64,000 bases of DNA from Photobacterium profundum SS9 (GTDB taxonomy: Bacteria; Pseudomonadota; Gammaproteobacteria; Enterobacterales; Vibrionaceae). This document shows, piece by piece, positions 21,106 through 30,272 of the stretch. The position numbers were made by a program, and so were the translations under genes. The stretch's first letter is position 1, and the number at the start of each line of letters is the position of its first letter. Location: NCBI RefSeq assembly GCF_000196255.1, contig NC_006370.1:1642187-1706186 (forward strand), in the 5' to 3' direction. The notes beneath the pieces are model-generated. The model saw nothing but the letters and a program-made list of their open reading frames with translations. It did no database searches and had not been told where the DNA came from.

Positions 21106-22284
21106 TTAGTGTTTGTTGTCAGAAAAATCTGAAGAGTGTTTTTGTAGGTACTTCAATACCAGTGCTTTGCTGTCTGTGTCGAAGTTTACAAATGCCATCA
21201 TACCGTTGAACATACCTGGCCATGTGTTGGCATCGAAGTGCTCTTCAGCAGGCTGAGTGTGACAAACAGAACAGTTAGTTTGGTAAGATTGCTTAGCTTT
21301 GTCCCAAATAGGTTGAACATCGGCTAGCATTGCATCTTTCTTCATCCACACTTTCACGTTTACACGCTGCCACGGTAGACCCGTTAAGTCGTCTTCTTTA
21401 ATTTCGAATTTATCAACAACCGCATCGTTCTGTGCACTTTCTTTTAGTAAAGAAGCAACCGCGATGTTCATACCAAAGTCTTCTTGAATTACGCGACCGT
21501 AACCTTTGTTTTTACGCCAGCCAGCAATTTCAACTTGCATAACATCGCCAGATTCAGCAACAACTTTTACTAAAGACGCAGGGTTTAGAAGACCCGCTTC
21601 AACGGTTAAGGCTTTATCTTCGTAAATAGGTAAATGACGAACACTGGTGTAGCTTCCATCTTTTTCATATTTCGTATTTGATGCCAATTGCTCTAGCTCA
21701 GAGATCATGCCGCCACTTGAATCCATATTTTCAGGAAGGTGGTGTGCAATACCTTTATGGCAATCAAGACAGCTTTGGTCTCGTTCTTTCGCTTGCTTCA
21801 TTTGAATACGAGCAGTAGGGGACATTTTAGTAAAGTCCATGCCGTCGTAATCGTGACAATTACGGCATTCCAAGGACTTATTCGCGCTAAAGCGATCCCA
21901 TTCATGCTGGGCAAGTGTTATTCGGCGTTCTTCAAATTTTTCTGGTGTATCGATAAAGCCTGCAAAGTGAGCGAACACTTCTTTACTTGCTTGAATCTTA
22001 CGAGAGATCTTTGATGTCCAGTCGTGAGGAACGTGACAATCAGGACAAGTAGCACGAACACCTGAACGGTTTTTATCGTGAATAGTGCCAGCGTATTCTG
22101 GTGCGATGTTATCAGCATGACAACCAACACAGAATTCTTCGGTGTTAGTCGCTTCTAGTGCCGTGTTAAACCCACCCCAGAAGATAATGCCAGCTAAAAA
22201 TCCACCTAGGGTTAGGACACCTAGGCTGATATGTACACTTGGACGAGCAAACGTCTTCCAAGCTTTTAATAAGAATGATTTCAT
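21106..22284 (-). CDS. torC: TorC, membrane-anchored pentaheme c-type cytochrome (first copy)
   Basis: A 392-residue NapC/NirT-type cytochrome. One N-terminal membrane anchor (~18-40) is followed by heme sites CVGCH (52), CPDCH (80), CRNCH (140) and CLDCH (172), then a long C-terminal domain with a fifth site CSVCH (338). The four-plus-one pattern is diagnostic of TorC. It takes electrons from the quinol pool and passes them to periplasmic TorA. It lies between torE and torA with short gaps, so the three should be cotranscribed. Confidence 0.95.
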   Translation of the reverse strand: MKSFLLKAWKTFARPSVHISLGVLTLGGFLAGIIFWGGFNTALEATNTEEFCVGCHADNIAPEYAGTIHDKNRSGVRATCPDCHVPHDWTSKISRKIQASKEVFAHFAGFIDTPEKFEERRITLAQHEWDRFSANKSLECRNCHDYDGMDFTKMSPTARIQMKQAKERDQSCLDCHKGIAHHLPENMDSSGGMISELEQLASNTKYEKDGSYTSVRHLPIYEDKALTVEAGLLNPASLVKVVAESGDVMQVEIAGWRKNKGYGRVIQEDFGMNIAVASLLKESAQNDAVVDKFEIKEDDLTGLPWQRVNVKVWMKKDAMLADVQPIWDKAKQSYQTNCSVCHTQPAEEHFDANTWPGMFNGMMAFVNFDTDSKALVLKYLQKHSSDFSDNKH

Positions 22285-22331
22285 AATGTGCTCTTTCTAA
22301 ACTAATTCAGTTATATTTATTGGTAAATTGC

Positions 22332-22508
22332 TTAGCCGCCATGGCCAGGAGGACCTAAAAGGAACACTTGCAGCATCCAAATAATAAAACCGTACCCACC
22401 TACAAACATCACACTAAGAATTGGAAATAAAAAGACAGTGATAAAAAGGAAGGCTTTCCACTCGCTAGAGCGGGTTTCCCCATCACCGTTATTAGTTACA
22501 CTACTCAT
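22332..22508 (-). CDS. torE: TorE, small membrane protein of the TMAO reductase system
   Basis: A 58-residue protein with one hydrophobic helix and a glycine-rich C-terminus (LGPPGHGG), matching the TorE/NapE family of small membrane proteins that accompany TMAO and nitrate reductases. Its exact role is not settled. The ATG at 22508 (MSSVTNNG) has an AGGTGG ribosome site; upstream in-frame codons lack one. As first gene it carries the operon promoter upstream. Confidence 0.85.
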   Translation of the reverse strand: MSSVTNNGDGETRSSEWKAFLFITVFLFPILSVMFVGGYGFIIWMLQVFLLGPPGHGG

Positions 22509-22517
22509 AAACACCAC

Positions 22518-23063
22518 CTGCTATTTTTTATGTTTTTATTTAAATAGAATGCATTTCAAAATGTAACAAACTATTTATACGCAGATCATAAAGTAGTCAC
22601 TCCCTATAGTTCAATTAATACTTAGGGGTTAAACCTTATATTTAATACGTTTTTTGATGCTGTACAGAATTATTAATACGATGCGATCTAATGTGTTGTT
22701 ATATATAAAAATAAGAAGAAGTAAGAGTAAATATGAAAAGATATGAAGAGTGGTTTTTTGTGGCTGAATGTTTACGGTTTGTTTTATTTGTAGCGGCAAT
22801 GTATCGAGTTGTTGCTATCAACAATAAATAAAAGGTTATTTTGCAGCTGAAATAAAATATGAAACACAGTGATTAACAATATAGTAATTTATATCTTAGA
22901 TATACGGTAACTATTTACGGAACTACAGATATTAAGATCTATTTAGAAAAGTAATGAATAGCTGTTCTGGTGACGACTGAACTTTTTTATAAGTATTCAT
23001 TATTAATAGCATGTCTACCTGAATGAATGCTGAACGCTATAAAGCGTGGCTATGCATATAAAT
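22518..23063. other. torE upstream region
   Basis: About 550 AT-rich bases between torE and the purC terminator with no credible gene. It should hold the torECA promoter and includes the tandem TorR-box-like decamers at 22731-22750. Confidence 0.5.
22731..22750 (-). promoter_or_regulatory. Tandem TorR boxes upstream of torECA
   Basis: Two directly abutting decamers, ATATGAAAAG and ATATGAAGAG. Read toward torE they are CTTTTCATAT and CTCTTCATAT, each nine of ten bases identical to the E. coli TorR box CTGTTCATAT. They lie about 220 bases upstream of the torE start in the direct-repeat arrangement that TorR uses. TorR is encoded in this window at 56665-57378. Binding is inferred from the match. 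Confidence 0.65.
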
Positions 23064-23088
23064 AAAAAAGGGTAGCGCAATGCTACCC
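23064..23088 (-). terminator. purC terminator
   Basis: GGGTAGC and GCTACCC form a 7-bp stem around a 5-base loop, 32 bases past the purC stop. On the minus strand the stem is followed by TTTTTTATT, a classic intrinsic terminator. Confidence 0.9.
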
Positions 23089-23119
23089 TAAGATGTAACT
23101 GTAAGCTTAATTACATCTG

Positions 23120-24223
23120 TTAATCTACTAAACCATATTGGTCACGTAGAATAGCGGTAATTTCAGCTTTAGGGTTCTTGCTCAGAACGATTTTCTTACC
23201 TGTGATTTTTTCTGCAATATCAGTGTAAATTTTAGATACTTGCATCAATACTTCTTCAGGTAGTGCATTGTCGCGTGCTAAAGCTGAACGTTCTTCCATA
23301 CGATCTTTATTCAAAAGAATATCTGGATCAGGGAAGTGGTTAAGCAGTAATTGGCGGAAATCTTCTTTCGAGTTTTCGACAATTTTACCATCACGGTAAG
23401 CTGCGGCATCCCAAATACGAGACGAATCTGGCGTACCGACTTCATCCATGTAAATAAGCTTTTCTTTACCGCTCGCATCTGTCACATAGCCAAATTCAAA
23501 CTTGGTATCAACGAAGATTTGATCCAGTTTTTCTAGCTCAGAGCTAATAACATCGAAGCCTTCTTGTAGCAGTTTCTCGTAATGATTAATATCATCCGTA
23601 TTACGGAAATTGAACGCTTCGAAGTTTTCTTCAATATTTTTACGCGTAATGTTTACGTCATCAACTGCTGGAACACCCGGAATGCCTTCTAGAATCCCTT
23701 TCGTTGATGGTGTAATTAATAGCTCTGGTAATTTCTGATCTTTATTTAGACCTTCTGGTACTTCAATACCGCAGAAATCACGTTCGCCTTTACTGTATGA
23801 ACGCCACATTGAACCAGTAATGTATTGACGGCAAATTGCTTCGATCATTACTGGTTTAGCTTTTTGTACAATCCAGATGAAGGGATGTGGAATATCAAGA
23901 ATATGACTCTCTGCTAAATCATTGTCGCGGAAAAGCTTAAACCAATGATTTGAGATAGCGTTTAATGCAGCACCTTTACCTGGTACGCCTTTCATTCCGC
24001 CTTCACCATGCCAGATGCAATCGAAAGCTGAAATACGGTCACTGATTACCATGATGGCAAGCGGTGCATCCGGTGCAACGTTATACCCTTTTTCTTCGAT
24101 CAGGCGACGACTGTCCGCTTCAGTTAACCAGTAAACAGAACGTACTTTGCCACTGTGAACAGGCTTGTCGGTACGGATTGGTAGGTCATCATTTACAGCA
24201 AGAACTTGATCAGCAAGGCTCAT
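23120..24223 (-). CDS. purC: Phosphoribosylaminoimidazole-succinocarboxamide synthase (SAICAR synthetase)
   Basis: A 367-residue PurC of the long form common in Vibrionaceae, compared with about 237 residues in E. coli. Recognisable parts are SGKVRSVYW near the N-terminus, the [17 protein letters not shown] stretch, and the DTKFEFGYV and [12 protein letters not shown] motifs of the substrate and nucleotide site. The enzyme joins aspartate to CAIR using ATP in purine synthesis. It is monocistronic, with its own terminator and a PurR operator about 130 bases upstream. Confidence 0.96.
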   Translation of the reverse strand: MSLADQVLAVNDDLPIRTDKPVHSGKVRSVYWLTEADSRRLIEEKGYNVAPDAPLAIMVISDRISAFDCIWHGEGGMKGVPGKGAALNAISNHWFKLFRDNDLAESHILDIPHPFIWIVQKAKPVMIEAICRQYITGSMWRSYSKGERDFCGIEVPEGLNKDQKLPELLITPSTKGILEGIPGVPAVDDVNITRKNIEENFEAFNFRNTDDINHYEKLLQEGFDVISSELEKLDQIFVDTKFEFGYVTDASGKEKLIYMDEVGTPDSSRIWDAAAYRDGKIVENSKEDFRQLLLNHFPDPDILLNKDRMEERSALARDNALPEEVLMQVSKIYTDIAEKITGKKIVLSKNPKAEITAILRDQYGLVD

Positions 24224-24350
24224 GGTGAAATTCCTATTTCAATAATCAATATAATGATAAAAGCACTTCGCGGCTAATGACTGAGATATAAGCCCTTTAG
24301 CCGAATTCTGATGCGAATAATACCAGAATTCACAGCGGTCGCCAGTAAAA

Positions 24351-24366
24351 AAGCAAACGTTTGCCT
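24351..24366 (-). promoter_or_regulatory. PurR operator of purC
   Basis: AAGCAAACGTTTGCCT contains the perfect palindrome GCAAACGTTTGC, close to the PurR consensus ACGCAAACGTTTNCGT. Its place about 130 bases upstream of purC fits purine-dependent repression. Confidence 0.8.
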
Positions 24367-24647
24367 TTTGTGGGTGAGTTATAGGATTGCAGAAATGAAA
24401 GCGGGAATTAGCTTGAGCGATTTTTGAACGAAATCTGACACTAAAAAGTATCTAGGAAGGAATATATATCTGTTTACCGTCTATATCGGTTTGTCTTGTA
24501 TGTGTAATAAGGTTAATTATTATGCACTGGGAGTGATGCAAAGGTAAAAGGTGCGGCGTTTGCTGCTTTCAAGGCTATATCATGTTCAAATACAGCACGT
24601 TTATCGAGTCCCTTTTGTTTATTACAATTTAAGAGCTGAATCAAAGC

Positions 24648-27032
24648 ATGACGAGTTTTACCCCAGAACAAACAGCCTTCATTAATCACCAATCAGGCAA
24701 TGCCTTGTGTGTTGCGGGGGCGGGCACCGGTAAAACCACAACGTTGGTCGGCTTAATCGCGAATAAACTCGACACTGTGCCTGCCAACGAGATGTTGGTG
24801 ATGATGTTCAACCGTGACATTCGAATTGATTTCCAAGCTAAGTTGCAGGCGAATGGTATTAATAGCGCTGTTCCTGTCCATACCTTTCACAGTTTTTGTA
24901 TGCAATTACTAAAGCAAACAGGCTATTTAAATGAAACTGGGTTTCAGCTCAGTTTTAATGAAGGTGATCGCGACAAAACTATCGCTAAATCCATCTTACG
25001 CACTGTTGCGGCGGGTGAAAAAAGTTATCAACGTCAGCAGTTGATTAAAGACCCTAAAACTATTGAGCTTTTAATGAGCTTCATTGGTTTGGTTAAAGCC
25101 TACATGTTACCGCCTAAAGAAGTGTTCGAGATGTCGGACATTAACCGCGAATACCTGTTTATTATTGATGCCTATTGGCAGTTTGAAACCATACGCAAAG
25201 AGCAGAAGTTGTTGTTCTTTGATGATTGGTTGGTTGAATCTGTACATGTATTGAAAACGAATACCAATATCCGCGATTTCTATCATCAACGTTTTAAATT
25301 TATCGTGGTTGATGAGTTTCAAGATATCAACACAGCGCAATATTGGTTGTTAAAACATTTACTCGCACCGAACGCTCAGCTGGTGGCGGTGGGCGATGTG
25401 GATCAGTGCATCTACAAATGGCGCGGCAGTGCACCACAGTTTATGCTTAATTTTGATGAAGATTTTGCGCCAGCGACAACCTACACCTTATCGCGTACTT
25501 TCCGTTTTGGTCACAGTTTAGCGCTGTCTGCTAGCCATTTGATTTCAAATAATAAACAACGCTTCCATGATTTCTTAACGGTATCTCACGATAATGTTGA
25601 CGATACCTTGGTGGAAGCGATTGGCAGTGAACGCCAAGTTGGCGAAATCGTACAATCAATTCAGCAGTATTTAGCGCAAGGCGGAAAACCTTCTGAAGTG
25701 GCGATTTTAGTTCGACGTTGGTCACAAACTTTATTGTTTGAATTGGCTTTTTTGACTAAGCAAATTCCTTATCAAATGCCCGTGCCTTCGGTGTTAGCTC
25801 ACAGCCGAGAGGTTAAACTGCTACTAGACGTTATGAGCTTGGCAACGGGGCGCTTCAATGAAAACGAACCTCATTTTCGTGCGACATCATTGTTTAACTT
25901 GCTGTGTTTTCCACATTGCTATGTACCTAATGCGCAGTTACGTCCGATTTGTGATGAATTGGCAAACATGCCTGCGACGCAATGGGAATTACACGCTAAG
26001 AAGTTGGAAAAAGCGAAAGGGGACGGTAAGTTAGATACACTTATTGAGCGAGTGAACTTGTTGGCTCGATTACAACAAAAAGGCAGCGTGAAAGCGGTTA
26101 GTGTATACCGTCAGTACCGTGCTGAAAGCCAACTAGATGCATGGATTTGGAAAACAGAATCGACCGCATCAGAAATTGAAGAAGCTATTGAGCGCTTAGA
26201 CAGTATCGAAACCGTTTTAGATTCAATGGATCAAGATTGTGGTAAAGCACTGCAATACTTTGAGTATTACTCTCAGAAGTCAGCGTCAAACTCCCGCGGT
26301 AATTCGTATCAAAATCCAAGTTCAAGTCAGCAACAACAACAGCAGCAAGGTGCAATCGGTGGGGCAGATGAAGCCGTACAGCCAGTTCAGCTTACCACCA
26401 TTTTCCGTGCTAAAGGCTGCGAGTATAACCATGTATATCTACCGTATTGGGATAAAGATGCTTTCCCGTATGTGAATCGTTCGTCGGCAGGTATTTCAGC
26501 AGATACTGAAGAAGAACGCCGTTTAGCTTATGTTGGTATAACGCGGGCTAAAGAGCAGGCTAAAATTTACTATACCGTTGAACCTGTTAAAAAAGGCACA
26601 TACGTAAGGCCAGATAAAAATGCCAGCCAATTCGTGTTAGAAGCGAATATGAAAGTGGCGCAAGCTTTGGGCCCTATGCTGTATGAGGCACAACCGATCC
26701 CCTATCATAAATCGCCGATCGCACAGGGTTACTGTAAACATCTGGGCCGTTTAGATGATATGGCAGAAGCACCGCCAGAGCCTGTAATAACCGCTCCTTC
26801 AGTTAAAGAAGGGTACAGTTATAAATGGGCGATAGAACAACCTATTCCACACAATGGTGAAAAACTTATTCGCTCAATGGTTAAAACGAAAACCATTAAA
26901 TACCTTGAAACCGAACTGGCTCGTGTTTTACGCGATTTGAAATCGGCGATCAAGAATGAAGATGATGCCAAGCAAAAGGTGTTGGTGAATCGTTTGATTG
27001 TTATCGCGCGCGCCAAAGGTCGACGTTACTGA
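24648..27032 (+). CDS. UvrD/Rep-like superfamily 1 DNA helicase
   Basis: A 794-residue ATP-dependent helicase. Walker A is VAGAGTGKTTT (residues ~22-32), the DExx box is VVDEFQDIN (~220), and motif IV-VI elements include the VAVGDVDQCIYKWRGS segment, LSRTFRFG and LAYVGITRAK near residue 625. Compared with UvrD it has a diverged middle and a short C-terminus. A run of seven glutamines (26328-26348) breaks the second half. The specific repair or replication role cannot be read from sequence. The next gene starts 39 bases later but is a LysR regulator with no evident link. Confidence 0.9.
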   Translation: MTSFTPEQTAFINHQSGNALCVAGAGTGKTTTLVGLIANKLDTVPANEMLVMMFNRDIRIDFQAKLQANGINSAVPVHTFHSFCMQLLKQTGYLNETGFQLSFNEGDRDKTIAKSILRTVAAGEKSYQRQQLIKDPKTIELLMSFIGLVKAYMLPPKEVFEMSDINREYLFIIDAYWQFETIRKEQKLLFFDDWLVESVHVLKTNTNIRDFYHQRFKFIVVDEFQDINTAQYWLLKHLLAPNAQLVAVGDVDQCIYKWRGSAPQFMLNFDEDFAPATTYTLSRTFRFGHSLALSASHLISNNKQRFHDFLTVSHDNVDDTLVEAIGSERQVGEIVQSIQQYLAQGGKPSEVAILVRRWSQTLLFELAFLTKQIPYQMPVPSVLAHSREVKLLLDVMSLATGRFNENEPHFRATSLFNLLCFPHCYVPNAQLRPICDELANMPATQWELHAKKLEKAKGDGKLDTLIERVNLLARLQQKGSVKAVSVYRQYRAESQLDAWIWKTESTASEIEEAIERLDSIETVLDSMDQDCGKALQYFEYYSQKSASNSRGNSYQNPSSSQQQQQQQGAIGGADEAVQPVQLTTIFRAKGCEYNHVYLPYWDKDAFPYVNRSSAGISADTEEERRLAYVGITRAKEQAKIYYTVEPVKKGTYVRPDKNASQFVLEANMKVAQALGPMLYEAQPIPYHKSPIAQGYCKHLGRLDDMAEAPPEPVITAPSVKEGYSYKWAIEQPIPHNGEKLIRSMVKTKTIKYLETELARVLRDLKSAIKNEDDAKQKVLVNRLIVIARAKGRRY

Positions 27033-27070
27033 GTGTGAATGGTTCTGTTTGTGAGTAGGAATAAAGTGTC

Positions 27071-27967
27071 ATGAATATTCAACATTTAAAAGCGTTTGTA
27101 CTTGCTCACCAGTTGGGTTCTATTTCAGCGGCTGCCCGCACTATGGGCAAGCGCCAGTCGCAGGTTAGCCAGTGGATTTCAGATCTAGAGATCGATTTTG
27201 GGGTTACTTTACTCGAGCGAACAGGCAACAGTATTCGCCTAAGTGCTGCGGGGGAAGAGCTGCTGCCAATGATGGTGCATACCGTGAGCCAAGCAGACAA
27301 GCTAACAGCATGTGCATCAGCGTTATCCTTTGAAGAACCTACCTTGTTACGGATTGGTATTGATAATTATATTCCTCAATCGTGTTTACAAGCAGTATGG
27401 GTGAAGGCGTTGCAGCAACTGAACGTTAATCTTGAAGTGTCGACCAATAGCCGTAAAGCGTTATTGGTGGGGCTAGATGATGGCTCGCTAGACATTACAT
27501 TACTCACTGAACACACCACGCTGCATTACAGTGATTTTGATTACTGTCGATTAGGTAGTTATCGCGATGTGCTGGTGGCAGGGAGATCGCACCCGTTAAT
27601 ATCTGAACCTGTAGTTACAGCCGATCATTTGTCAGCCAATCGAGAGCTGATCTGGACCCGTGAAGCAATGACTGATGATGAAGAAGTTGGCTATAGCCCA
27701 ACGTATGCAACCTTTACCGAGCTGGCTTCTTTAGTGGCGGTACTTCAAAACGGTGTGGGTTATGTAATGTTGCCGTATGATCAGATCGCTCCATATCTAG
27801 CGACTAATCAGGCAGATCAACGCTTACAGGTATTATCGACCGATTTTGAACAAGCAGCGATGAGCCGTCGTGTTGAAGCAGTATGGCAACATGGGTTGTC
27901 ACAAACCGAGCAAGGCAAGCTGTTATTATCACTGATAAAAACAGAACATGCCTTGCTCGTTGAGTAG
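27071..27967 (+). CDS. LysR-family transcriptional regulator
   Basis: A 298-residue regulator. The N-terminal winged helix-turn-helix spans about residues 1-60 (LGSISAAARTMGKRQSQVSQWISDLE), followed by the ligand-binding domain to the end. It has the normal length for LysR proteins. It lies 39 bases after the helicase gene and is convergent with the amidohydrolase gene. Neither the effector nor the target genes can be assigned. Confidence 0.9.
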   Translation: MNIQHLKAFVLAHQLGSISAAARTMGKRQSQVSQWISDLEIDFGVTLLERTGNSIRLSAAGEELLPMMVHTVSQADKLTACASALSFEEPTLLRIGIDNYIPQSCLQAVWVKALQQLNVNLEVSTNSRKALLVGLDDGSLDITLLTEHTTLHYSDFDYCRLGSYRDVLVAGRSHPLISEPVVTADHLSANRELIWTREAMTDDEEVGYSPTYATFTELASLVAVLQNGVGYVMLPYDQIAPYLATNQADQRLQVLSTDFEQAAMSRRVEAVWQHGLSQTEQGKLLLSLIKTEHALLVE

Positions 27968-28008
27968 TAAGCTATTTGTTACTCCTGATTGCGTTATTCT
28001 TGATTATG

Positions 28009-29718
28009 TTACTCGTCATCACTATCGAACACGACTTCACCTTGTAGCATGGTGAGTACAACGAAAGCATTCGGAATATTTTTAGGTTTCATGGTGCGAA
28101 TGTCTTTATCTAGTATGACAAAGTCTGCTGATTTTCCGACTTCAATACTGCCTGTAATATCATCTAAACCTAAACTGACCGCTGCATTAATCGTGTAAGC
28201 ATCGATGGCTGTTTTGATATCAGGTAAGCCTGTTTTTCCCATTAAAAGGCTATTACTGATGCCCACTAATGGGTTGATATCGTGCACGTTCCAATCGCTA
28301 CTTAGACTGACATTCGCGCCTGTTTGGTATAAACGGTTCACTTGCATCATGTTGTTGGCACGTTTCTCGCCAATAAAAGGAACAGCCCATTCATGGTCAT
28401 GTTCCACGATGTAATCTGAACCTACCTGAAAATCAGCCGTCACGTTGAGGGCTTTGAAACGCGGTAAGTCTGCATCTTGCACCATCTCGACATGGGTCAG
28501 CGTGTAATCACGATTTGAATGTGTTTGTCTGACAGATTCAATGGCATTCAGGGATTCATTAATCGCACCGTCTCCGATGGCATGAATATGCGCCCCGTAA
28601 CCAATTTTATCGAGTGCTTTTAACCACGATTTCATTGCCGTTGGGGCAATGTAGTTAATACCGTATGGTTCATCTTCGATGTAAGTAGACAAATACGGTG
28701 CCAGTGTTTTAGCAGTGCCGTTGATCAAGATACCATCGCTATACATTTTGACCTGATCGACGATCAAGCGTGATTCAGGATCCCGAGATTGAATACGCTG
28801 TAAATAGGGAAGTTGGGCTTCCATGCTATCTGACGGGTAAATCCACGGACGTAACGACACACGCGCTGTTAACGCGTTATCTTTCTCTGCCGCTTTCCAT
28901 ACTTCATACCAGCCGCGCTTCCAATACAAGCGTCCGTCACCAATGGTAGTGATACCGTGTACAGCGGCTTCTTCTAATCCGTTCATGAGCCCGTCGTAAC
29001 TTTGGTTAAATTTGTCCGTCAAACTGTTCCACGCCATTTCCATTACAACGTCACCCGCATTATCAAACAAAATGCCATTGAGTTCGCCCGTTTCATGATC
29101 GGTTAGTATTTTGCCACCTTGCGGTTCTGGGCTGTCTTTCGTGATGCCTGCCAGTTTTAAAGCTTGGGAGTTGACCCACATGGAGTGCGACGTTTGTTCC
29201 ATCAACACAACGGGTTGATCGGGGAAAATTTCATCCAGTACTTCAAGCGGTGTACGTGTGTTGTCATCGTTTAGTGTCATCTCGAGCGAAAAGCCGTAGC
29301 CCATTAGCCAATTATTTTTTGAAGACTTATTTTTTTGACTGTTTTTATGGCATTGCAGTAAATACGGGATTTGTTCTTCAAGCGATGCATCCATACTCAG
29401 TTCGCAATTGCCACCTGCTTCTGATGCCGCTTCAAAGATGTGGTTATGGTTATCAACGAAGCCGGGTAATACAAAAGCGCCTTCAAGATCGATCACCTCA
29501 GTGTTTGGCGAACGGTAAGCATTGATGTCAGATTGCTTGCCCATCGCAATGATTTTTCCGTCGGCGATCGCCACGGCCTTGACGGGCTGACCAGTATAAA
29601 AAACAGCATTGGTTAGGATAGTCTCAGCAGTTTGCTGTGCTGCTATTGCTGAAGGCGCTAAGCCAGATTGTGCTGCCATTATCATAAGTCCCAAGAGAGT
29701 TGGTTTGATGCTTTTCAT
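28009..29718 (-). CDS. Exported amidohydrolase of the YtcJ type
   Basis: A 569-residue metal-dependent amidohydrolase (amidohydrolase 3 group). A cleavable signal peptide ends near AIAA (residue 27). The metal-binding HNH follows in GFVDNHNHIF (near 91), with further metal ligands in HIHAIGD and THVEM and a C-terminal VGKSADFVILDKD segment typical of the family. Family members hydrolyse amide or formamide bonds of varied small molecules, so the substrate is unknown. Export makes a periplasmic or extracellular role likely. No operon partner is present. Confidence 0.87.
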   Translation of the reverse strand: MKSIKPTLLGLMIMAAQSGLAPSAIAAQQTAETILTNAVFYTGQPVKAVAIADGKIIAMGKQSDINAYRSPNTEVIDLEGAFVLPGFVDNHNHIFEAASEAGGNCELSMDASLEEQIPYLLQCHKNSQKNKSSKNNWLMGYGFSLEMTLNDDNTRTPLEVLDEIFPDQPVVLMEQTSHSMWVNSQALKLAGITKDSPEPQGGKILTDHETGELNGILFDNAGDVVMEMAWNSLTDKFNQSYDGLMNGLEEAAVHGITTIGDGRLYWKRGWYEVWKAAEKDNALTARVSLRPWIYPSDSMEAQLPYLQRIQSRDPESRLIVDQVKMYSDGILINGTAKTLAPYLSTYIEDEPYGINYIAPTAMKSWLKALDKIGYGAHIHAIGDGAINESLNAIESVRQTHSNRDYTLTHVEMVQDADLPRFKALNVTADFQVGSDYIVEHDHEWAVPFIGEKRANNMMQVNRLYQTGANVSLSSDWNVHDINPLVGISNSLLMGKTGLPDIKTAIDAYTINAAVSLGLDDITGSIEVGKSADFVILDKDIRTMKPKNIPNAFVVLTMLQGEVVFDSDDE

Positions 29719-30229
29719 CGAGCATTCCTTTTATAAGAGTGTGAGACTTAACAATTGAACGATAACCATAAGCGAACTGAATGAATACTATAACGTATTT
29801 CCGCTGTAGTTCGCTTTCTCTGCATGCGGTTATTCACGGCTAAACAGGGTGTTTGCTTGTTAAGTATGAAAAGCATAACGATATTTTTTAGATAATGAAA
29901 AATGCTCACTATCATGAAAGTGTGATAGTGATGGCGAACTAAAGTGAATGAGTTAGCGTATCGAGGCTATGAAAAAAAGGGGGGAGAGTTCAACCGCCAA
30001 AATAGGAGAATTGCACTTCTTGCTTTTAACGTTCTCATTAAAGATGAAATTGATACTTTGGGTGGAATAGTTGCGACAAGGTGGGCATGTGATGAATTTC
30101 GGTAGTCGCCAATGTTCGTTGTTTCCTCTTACTAGTGGTGATTAATAGGTTACTTCTAATATGGGCATTTCTATGGATTATAACCCCAAGGAGCAACCAT
30201 CACCGCCATAGGTGGTTTTGAGATAACAA
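29719..30229. other. Gap upstream of the amidohydrolase gene
   Basis: About 500 bases with no credible gene. It should carry the amidohydrolase promoter. It includes the 9-bp inverted repeat described separately at 29906-29931; nothing else recognisable was seen. Confidence 0.4.
29906..29931. promoter_or_regulatory. Inverted repeat, possible operator
   Basis: TCACTATCA and TGATAGTGA are perfect 9-bp inverted repeats separated by 8 bases, about 190 bases upstream of the amidohydrolase start. The spacing of about two helical turns between arm starts suits a dimeric repressor, but no binding protein can be named. Confidence 0.4.
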
Positions 30230-30264
30230 TAAAACCCGATAGCTGGTTTGTTAGGCTATCGGGT
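30230..30264 (-). terminator. Terminator of the cytochrome c peroxidase pseudogene
   Basis: ACCCGATAGC and GCTATCGGGT form a perfect 10-bp stem with an 11-base loop, just past the peroxidase stop. On the minus strand it is followed by TTTTATTG. Confidence 0.88.
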
Positions 30265-30272
30265 AGTTACTA

